From: SZUA-186 sp041552135
GTDB taxonomy: Bacteria; Pseudomonadota; Gammaproteobacteria; UBA9214
Length of the DNA: 11,726 nt
Assembly: GCA_041552135.1 (NCBI GenBank)
Contig: JBFELL010000088.1
Location: 1-11,726 of the forward strand
Direction of reading: 5' to 3'
Of this stretch, positions 7,100-11,726 are shown piece after piece. Made by a program: the position numbers and the translations under genes. The notes under the pieces were generated by a model. That model ran no database searches and was not told the origin of the DNA. It worked only from the letters and a program-made list of their open reading frames with translations. The stretch's first letter is position 1. Every line of letters starts with the position of its first letter.

Positions 7100-8047
7100 A
7101 TGGATGAAACCCTCAAAGACGCCATCCACCAGCAGCGCACCGTCATGGCCGAGCGCCTGCGAACACCGCTCTGGCAACTCGCTGACAAGGCCATCCCGGT
7201 CTGGGGCCAGCGCGACCAGCTCGACATCGTGCTGACCGAGGGCTTTGCGACCATCCCCTGCGCCATGTTCCTGTACGCCCTGGACACCGACGGCATCCAG
7301 ATCAGCGACAACGTCGGCACCGGCGGCCTGTTGCCGGAACACTATGGTCGCGACCGTTCCCAGCGCCCCTACATGCGCGAAGCCGTGCCTTCCTGGGGCT
7401 TCCTGCTGTCCGATGCCTATCTCAGCCTGCGCTCCAACCGGCCCTCGCTGACCGCCCTGCAGGTCGTCAAACGCGACAACGAGGTCATGGGTTTCATCGG
7501 CGCCGACTTCGACCTGCGCGACCTGCCGGTCACCGGCAAGCTGTACGAGGAATCCCATAACTGGCGCCAGATCAAGGGCGACCCGGCGATCCGCGGCACG
7601 GTGTTCCAGCAGTGCCGCGTCGACAGCCTGATGGACCGCAACATGGAGCCGGCCATGGCCATCCTCGAGGAACTGTTCACCGCGCGCGGCATGTTCCAGG
7701 CCGTGCTCCATTTCTCCAGCAGCCGGGCCACCGTCTGGTTCATGGACGACCCCTATCGCTACCGTATCCTTGACCACGAGGCGCTGGCTGATCCCGATAT
7801 CTGCATGCTCTACCCGCCCCATGCCTACCCGGAAGAGGCCCTTATCCCGAAGGAAAAAATCCCCGGCCTGCTGAGTGGCATGCGCCAGCTGCGCGTGGCG
7901 GACGAGACGCTGTATCTGCGCTCGGCTTCCATCAATATCTTCAACGGCATGCTGAGCCTGACGTTCTCCTGCGACGGTTCGCATTACATGTCCTGGCAGG
8001 AATTCCTCGACAAGGACATGTCATTCTGGGTCGGCTGCGCCGCGTAG
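7100..8047 (+). CDS. Soluble PDC/Cache-type sensor-domain protein
   Basis: A 315-residue protein. Residues about 20-150 look like a PDC (Cache) ligand-binding domain: a helical start (ETLKDAIHQQRTVMAERL), then strands, the RDRSQRPYMREA segment (84-95), which resembles the ligand-side motif of such domains, LLSDAYLSLRSNRPSLTALQ in edited order of strands, and GFIGADFDLRDLP (131-143) as the closing strand. Residues about 185-310 form a second region I do not recognise. Cache domains are normally periplasmic and flanked by membrane helices feeding a kinase, cyclase or methyl-accepting domain. Here there is no signal peptide, no membrane segment and no output domain, so it should be cytoplasmic. 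A GGGGA ribosome binding site at 7085-7089 supports the ATG at 7100. The ligand and partner are unknown; the domain call is by eye. Confidence 0.7.
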   Translation: MDETLKDAIHQQRTVMAERLRTPLWQLADKAIPVWGQRDQLDIVLTEGFATIPCAMFLYALDTDGIQISDNVGTGGLLPEHYGRDRSQRPYMREAVPSWGFLLSDAYLSLRSNRPSLTALQVVKRDNEVMGFIGADFDLRDLPVTGKLYEESHNWRQIKGDPAIRGTVFQQCRVDSLMDRNMEPAMAILEELFTARGMFQAVLHFSSSRATVWFMDDPYRYRILDHEALADPDICMLYPPHAYPEEALIPKEKIPGLLSGMRQLRVADETLYLRSASINIFNGMLSLTFSCDGSHYMSWQEFLDKDMSFWVGCAA

Positions 8048-8108
8048 GACGTTGCATTCCGGCGGCGATTCGTTCAGAGTTCACAGCGGCTACCCGACCA
8101 CACGGTGA

Positions 8109-9014
8109 ATGATGAAAAATCTGCTCCTGCTGTGCTGCCTGTCGGCTACCCTCGCCTTCACGGCGACGGTAACGGCTGACTCCCCCCTTCACATCGCCAG
8201 GCTGGATACCGGTGAGCGCGCTGCGGCGTCCGCCGGCACGGACATCTGGAAGGCGCTGAAACCCGGCAAGCTGAAGCTGCGCTCCGCGGCCGCGCTGGTG
8301 GTCGACGAAGCCGGCAACGAGGTCTACGCCAAGCAGGAAAACGACCCCATGCCGATCGCCTCGATCACCAAGCTCATGACGGCGATGGTCATCCTCGACG
8401 GCGATCTGCCCATGCAGGAAAAGATCACCATTACCAGGGCTGACCGCGACCTGATCCAGCTGACCGGCTCCCGCCTGGAATACGGTGCCAGGCTGAGCCG
8501 CGGGGAACTGCTGCAACTGGCCCTGATGGCATCGGAGAACCGCGCCGCCAACGCCCTGGCCCGCACCTGGCCCGGCGGCCGGCAGGCCTTCATCGCGGCC
8601 ATGAACCGCAAGACACAGTCACTGCACATGCAGGACAGCCGCTTCAGCGATCCGGCCGGGCTGGATGCCGGCAATGTTGCTTCCGCCCGCGAACTGGTGA
8701 AGATGGTACGTGCCGCCATGCGCTACCCCTTCATCCGCAAGGCCACCACCACCCGCTCCATCAGCGTCCGTCCCTACCGGGCACGTGGCGAACTGCGCTA
8801 CGTCAACACCAACCGCCTGCTGAAGAACAAGACCTGGGAAATCCAGCTGAGCAAGACCGGCTACCTCAACGAGGCAGGGCGCTGCCTGGCCATGCAGACC
8901 GAGATCGTCGACCGTCCCCTGACCATCGTGCTGCTGAACTCCTTCGGCAAGCTGACACCGTTCGGCGATTCCAACCGCATCCGCAAGTGGATCGAAGGCG
9001 GCGTCGGCAGCTAG
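8109..9014 (+). CDS. pbpG: D-alanyl-D-alanine endopeptidase, PBP7-type
   Basis: A 301-residue low-molecular-weight penicillin-binding protein of the serine peptidase S11 family. PBP7 cleaves D-Ala-meso-DAP crosslinks in peptidoglycan. All three signature motifs are present: SITK (Ser85 nucleophile, Lys88), SEN (142-144) and KTGY (249-252). A Sec signal peptide covers residues 1 to about 23 (MMKNLLLLCC..., likely cleavage at TADS). The length, the lack of the C-terminal beta domain and amphipathic anchor of PBP5/6, and segments such as ASENRAANALARTWPGG and NRLLKN fit PbpG rather than DacA. Two adjacent ATG codons (8109, 8112) are possible starts; the ribosome binding site is weak (GGTG). It follows the PDC-type gene by 61 bases. 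Its stop overlaps that of the convergent DUF6940 gene. Confidence 0.92.
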   Translation: MMKNLLLLCCLSATLAFTATVTADSPLHIARLDTGERAAASAGTDIWKALKPGKLKLRSAAALVVDEAGNEVYAKQENDPMPIASITKLMTAMVILDGDLPMQEKITITRADRDLIQLTGSRLEYGARLSRGELLQLALMASENRAANALARTWPGGRQAFIAAMNRKTQSLHMQDSRFSDPAGLDAGNVASARELVKMVRAAMRYPFIRKATTTRSISVRPYRARGELRYVNTNRLLKNKTWEIQLSKTGYLNEAGRCLAMQTEIVDRPLTIVLLNSFGKLTPFGDSNRIRKWIEGGVGS

Positions 9015-9592
9015 CCTGCATAAGCAGGCCAGGTGTAGTACTTCGGTACCGAATCCAGCCTGGCATGCAGCCAGTAGACGCCAAGGCCCGAGGTGCTCAG
9101 CCACAGCGGGCGGCCGGACAGTCGCCCAAGAACCGTCTCCCCCACGCATTTCCAGAAGGCCTGCTGCTGCGAGTGCGGCGCGCCCCGCACAAACGCGGCC
9201 AGGTGCGCATACACTGCCTGCGGCCCGCGCGGACATGGCGCAACCAGACAGGCGTCGTGTCCCAGGCTGGGGAACACGACAATATCGCCGGCCTCACGGG
9301 AGAAATATCCGGCAAAGGCACCGGCATCAGCCGCCACCCCGGCAAGCGCCGGGCTGTCGACCAGCACGCACTCGAACGGCTGTCCGGCACTCTCCTCAGT
9401 GACCGGCGGTGTTTCCCAGAAATACGCGGCATAGGGCGCATTGGCCAGCAGCGCGCTGAAGAACAGGCAGAAGTCCGTATCGAGAGCAAGGGCATTGAGC
9501 ACGCCCGCATAATCCAGGCGTGTCGTGCCATGCCGGATATGCAGCCGTTGTACACACCCCGCCTCGAGCAGCTCGCGATCAGCCCGCCACAT
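9011..9592 (-). CDS. DUF6940-family protein
   Basis: A 193-residue cytosolic protein that I recognise as DUF6940-like, of unknown function. Supporting segments are FSALLANAPYAAYFWETPPV (46-64), FECVLVDSPAL (73-83), FPSLGHDACLVAPCP (107-121), YAHLAAFVRGAP (128-139), LWLSTSGLGVYWLHARLD (163-180) and the end PKYYTW. Acidic, histidine and serine residues are clustered in these segments, but I would not assign an active site. An in-frame TGA two codons before the ATG fixes the start at 9592 or later, and the expected N-terminal part is present. It lies 17 bases after the amidohydrolase, so it is probably the last gene of a three-gene leftward operon. Its TAG stop and that of pbpG share a CTAG palindrome. 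Confidence 0.75.
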   Translation of the reverse strand: MWRADRELLEAGCVQRLHIRHGTTRLDYAGVLNALALDTDFCLFFSALLANAPYAAYFWETPPVTEESAGQPFECVLVDSPALAGVAADAGAFAGYFSREAGDIVVFPSLGHDACLVAPCPRGPQAVYAHLAAFVRGAPHSQQQAFWKCVGETVLGRLSGRPLWLSTSGLGVYWLHARLDSVPKYYTWPAYAG

Positions 9593-9609
9593 CGGTCAGC
9601 CCGTATTAC

Positions 9610-10461
9610 TCACGGTGGCCCCGGGTGGCGGGCGCCGTCGGCCGCCTGCCCGGCGGCGCCAAACAGCCGCTCGGCATTGCCATGGGCGATACGGCTGGCG
9701 ACTTCCGCGGGCAGCTGCCCCAGCCACTGGCGTGTCTCGTCCACCAGGTCGGCAAGCCCGGCCCAGCGACCCGGTGTGTAGGTGTCCGTCCCCGCCAGGC
9801 ACCGCACGGCGTTTTCGACCAGAAAGGCACGCCAGGCCGGCGTCAGCCGGCCGTCCTGCAACAGGCCCTCCCGGAACGACAGCTCGAGGAACAACCGCGG
9901 ATGCGCATCCAGCAGGTCCTGCAGGTCGGCTATCGGTACATCGAAGCCGGCATGCGCCCAGATCACGTCATTGGCCGGGGCCTGCGCGAGGATTGCGGCA
10001 ATACCCTCCGGATCCGTGTGCGCCATCAGCACCAGTTGCCGCTCGCGCGCAATGCCGATGACTTCCTGCACGACCGGGCTCCCGGCATCGGCACCGAAGA
10101 CATGGAACTCGCCGATGCCACGGTACGGGATACGCGCCAGCTGTGCGCGCAGCCACGACGGAATCTCCGGATCACGGTACCAGTAATGCCGGTGCGCCCG
10201 GCTCGGGTACGGACGCAGAAACGGCACTATCCGGTCCGGCGCCGCCCGGTACAGGCGTTCGGCACCCCCGGCGGGGGTTGCCGAGACCACCGCCCGGCTG
10301 ATACCGGCTTCCGACAGCATCGCCATCGCCCTCCCGGGCGGTATGGCATCCCAGACGTCAGCGGAGTAGTGGATGTGCGCGTCGAAAACCGGCAGCGCGG
10401 CAGCGGCAGCCGCCGACAGGCACAGCAGGAGTCCGCCGGTCAGAATTTCCCGATACGCCAA
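9610..10461 (-). CDS. Exported amidohydrolase-family TIM-barrel metal hydrolase
   Basis: A 283-residue member of the amidohydrolase superfamily (Amidohydro_2/TatD-like barrel). Metal-ligand motifs in order are FDAHIHY (His29, His31), LMAHTD (His148), IWAHAGFD (His170) and LAGTDTY (Asp225), as expected for a metal-dependent hydrolase or decarboxylase of the PF04909 group. The start is TTG at 10461, supported by a GAGG ribosome binding site six bases away and by the signal peptide it yields (YREILTGGLLLCLSAAAAA, cleavage near residue 22), so the enzyme should be periplasmic. Most PF04909 enzymes are cytosolic, which makes export notable. It lies 36 bases after DUF4197 and 17 before DUF6940. The substrate cannot be predicted. 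Confidence 0.85.
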   Translation of the reverse strand: MAYREILTGGLLLCLSAAAAAALPVFDAHIHYSADVWDAIPPGRAMAMLSEAGISRAVVSATPAGGAERLYRAAPDRIVPFLRPYPSRAHRHYWYRDPEIPSWLRAQLARIPYRGIGEFHVFGADAGSPVVQEVIGIARERQLVLMAHTDPEGIAAILAQAPANDVIWAHAGFDVPIADLQDLLDAHPRLFLELSFREGLLQDGRLTPAWRAFLVENAVRCLAGTDTYTPGRWAGLADLVDETRQWLGQLPAEVASRIAHGNAERLFGAAGQAADGARHPGPP

Positions 10462-10497
10462 AGCGCGCCTCGATGCCAGTCACCGCCCATGGCGAGG

Positions 10498-11256
10498 CTA
10501 TTGCGCATAGGCCCCGAACACCTTCTGCAGCAGGTCGGAACTGTAGCCCAGGGGATTCTCGCGGATCCGCTTCTCTTCCCTGGCAATCATGAGAAACAGG
10601 CCGTCGAGGGTCTTGTCCGTCACGTAACCGTCCAGGTCGGTGACCTCCGCCGGCAGCAGACTGGTGACGCCGCCGGCCTGCGCGGTCATATTCTTGTACG
10701 CCGACGTCACACCGGTATTCGCCGTCGCCGACTCGACAATGGGCCGCATCTTTCGCGCCAGTTCATCTCCCGTGTGTGTGCGAAAGTACTGCGTGGCCGC
10801 ATCCTCGGAACCACCCAGGATGTCTTTCGCATCCTGCACGCTCATCTGCCGGATGGCATCGCCAAAGATCGCCGCGGCCTCCGGGGCCGCCTGCTCGGCG
10901 GCATGGTTCATGGTGGCGATGAACTCGTCGGCCAGTTCATCCTGGCCGACGCTGCGCAGCGACTTCTCCACCCAGGCCAGGCTGTCAGGCACGGGGATGC
11001 GCACCTTCCTGTTGTTCAGAAAACCGCCCTCCTGTCCCAGCTTGTCGACGGCAAACTGCGTGCCCCTGTCGAGGGCTTCCTTGAGGCCGGCCACCATTTC
11101 ATCATCGCTCAGTGCGGCCGCGGCTTCACCGCCGCCGGCACCGGTCACCGACTCCCTGACACTGTCCAGGTAGTCCGAAAGACCCGCCTGTGACGCGGGA
11201 CTGGCGAGCACCAGGGTTATCACAATGGCGCCCGGGATATCGCTTGCATGCTTCAT
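10498..11256 (-). CDS. Exported DUF4197-family protein
   Basis: A 252-residue periplasmic protein of unknown function (DUF4197). It has a Sec signal peptide (likely cleavage after SQA near residue 24), then GLSDYLDSV, an alpha-rich body with ALSDDEMVAGLKEALDRG, GGFLNNRKVRIPVPDSL, the central ILGGSEDAATQYFRTHT, and the C-terminal VTDKTLDGLFLMIAREEKRIRENP. These are the usual DUF4197 blocks, and the length is typical. The ATG at 11256 has a clear AAGGGA ribosome binding site about seven bases upstream. It is the first gene of a leftward unit with the amidohydrolase and the DUF6940 gene. Confidence 0.9.
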   Translation of the reverse strand: MKHASDIPGAIVITLVLASPASQAGLSDYLDSVRESVTGAGGGEAAAALSDDEMVAGLKEALDRGTQFAVDKLGQEGGFLNNRKVRIPVPDSLAWVEKSLRSVGQDELADEFIATMNHAAEQAAPEAAAIFGDAIRQMSVQDAKDILGGSEDAATQYFRTHTGDELARKMRPIVESATANTGVTSAYKNMTAQAGGVTSLLPAEVTDLDGYVTDKTLDGLFLMIAREEKRIRENPLGYSSDLLQKVFGAYAQ

Positions 11257-11301
11257 GGCTTTTCCCTTTGTGTGGTTTTGCGTGTGACCGTCATGCCCTG
11301 A

Positions 11302-11307
11302 ATACTA
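11302..11307 (-). promoter_or_regulatory. Possible -10 box for the DUF4197 unit
   Basis: TAGTAT on the minus strand lies 46 bases before the DUF4197 ATG, a sensible leader length. No good -35 is present at 17 bases (the best nearby TTGCGC is 21 bases away), so the call is weak. Confidence 0.25.
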
Positions 11308-11415
11308 GTGCGGTTTCCGGCAGATTGCGCGCAACCCGGGCAGGTGCACTGGAAACTATTGAGCCTCGCATTATTCACGATACGTCCCGGCTCGTCTTGC
11401 AGCCCTGTCACTATG

Positions 11416-11471
11416 GCCACGGAAACACACGGAGTCCCGGCAACCTGTGTCTTTCCGTGTGTTTGCGTGGC
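11416..11471. repeat. Long imperfect inverted repeat in intergenic gap
   Basis: Arms 11416-11433 and 11454-11471 are inverted copies of 18 bases with one mismatch (GCCACGGAAACACACGGA against TCCGTGTGTTTGCGTGGC), with a 20-base loop. The loop also contains a partial third copy (CTGTGTCTTTCC). No T-tract follows. It lies downstream of the right-edge small ORF, in a 254-base gap (11257-11510) that otherwise holds only the DUF4197 leader. It resembles short CACGG/CACAG-rich intergenic repeats seen in many environmental proteobacteria, but I cannot name a family. Confidence 0.6.
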
Positions 11472-11510
11472 AACCCGATCACGAACGTGAATTTCATGCG
11501 GTATCCTGAA

Positions 11511-11651
11511 TTACGTAATCCTCAATAATGTGACCTGCTGGTTCATACGACCCGACAGCCAGGCAACATCCGGCCAGGTCTTGATGCAGCGCAGCAGAAA
11601 ACCGCAAATGCGGGCAATGGTGGCGGCATCTAGCGGATCCTGCCCGCTCAC
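11511..11651 (-). CDS. 46-residue ORF coupled to the right-edge gene
   Basis: This short frame starts at a GTG that overlaps the TGA of the preceding gene by four bases (GTGA), the typical layout of translational coupling, and ends at TAA. The product (MSGQDPLDAA... to ...QVTLLRIT) includes a predicted helix RICGFLLRCIK and an uncommon WPDVAWLSGR segment, and looks like real protein sequence. It could be a small protein or the remnant of a longer one. I do not recognise it, and the support is the overlap, the codon pattern and the absence of another explanation for the bases. Confidence 0.45.
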   Translation of the reverse strand: MSGQDPLDAATIARICGFLLRCIKTWPDVAWLSGRMNQQVTLLRIT

Positions 11652-11726
11652 CCCAGCCGCCGCTGCAGCTCGCGCTTGAGCGCCGCCTTGGCCGGCTGCG
11701 TCTGCTGATAGATCTCCTCGAAGCGG
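11648..11726 (-). CDS. 3' end of an unidentified gene, cut by the window edge
   Basis: Only the last 25 codons are present, encoding RFEEIYQQTQPAKAALKREL followed by QRRLG and a TGA stop. The charged, helical tail and GC-rich third positions look genuinely coding. It is too short to identify. It shares a GTGA overlap with the small ORF downstream, so the two belong to one transcript. Confidence 0.55.
   Translation of the reverse strand, partial: RFEEIYQQTQPAKAALKRELQRRLG

Noticed and set aside
7079..7984. 301-codon minus-strand frame under the PDC-type gene
   Set aside because: The translation is a His/Val/Gly-rich shadow, while the plus-strand frame has a good ribosome binding site and plausible domain pattern.
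9520..11193. 557-codon open frame on the plus strand over the DUF6940, amidohydrolase and DUF4197 genes
   Set aside because: It spans three recognisable genes on the other strand, and its Arg/Pro/Gln-rich translation has no family features.
11401..11480. CRISPR-like array
   Set aside because: The related segments form one inverted pair plus a partial copy, with no regular repeat-spacer periodicity and no cas genes.

Overview
The window is GC-rich chromosomal DNA with densely packed genes on both strands. It looks like a free-living, sulfur-oxidising gammaproteobacterium (Chromatiales or Thioalkalivibrio-like). That placement is an inference from a SoxB-type thiosulfohydrolase beside YchJ, a PBP7-type endopeptidase, a DUF4197 protein, a PF10023-type metallopeptidase and a DUF6940 protein; nothing in the window fixes the taxon. 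I see no tRNA, rRNA, CRISPR array, insertion sequence or prophage gene.

Layout. Positions 88-372 (+) encode a small exported DUF2845-type protein. It converges on and overlaps a leftward pair, a 63-residue Trp/Cys-rich small protein (1446-1637) followed by a lipoprotein zinc metallopeptidase (329-1456). Next is soxB (1720-3666, -), which ends in a clear intrinsic terminator. A short divergent spacer separates it from a rightward run: a HupE/UreJ-like membrane protein (3857-5086), a patatin-like lipoprotein (5198-6370), ychJ (6468-6965), a soluble PDC/Cache-type protein (7100-8047) and pbpG (8109-9014). pbpG meets a leftward three-gene unit stop-to-stop: DUF4197 (10498-11256), an exported amidohydrolase (9610-10461) and a DUF6940 protein (9011-9592). 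After a 254-base non-coding gap with a long imperfect inverted repeat, the right edge holds two coupled leftward reading frames, the 3' end of an unidentified gene and a 46-residue ORF.

How the genes fit together. No single pathway links the window. Several products act in the envelope: two predicted lipoproteins, a SoxB with both Tat and lipobox features, the periplasmic endopeptidase, and exported DUF2845, DUF4197 and amidohydrolase proteins. SoxB is the strongest metabolic clue (periplasmic thiosulfate oxidation), but none of its usual partners (SoxXA, SoxYZ, SoxCD) is present. Likewise the HupE/UreJ-like protein has no hydrogenase or urease genes beside it. I found no clear new multi-gene system. 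The best leads are the coupled small protein with the metallopeptidase, the putatively lipidated SoxB, the membrane-free PDC-like protein, and the DUF4197/amidohydrolase/DUF6940 unit. At least five starts appear to be GTG or TTG.
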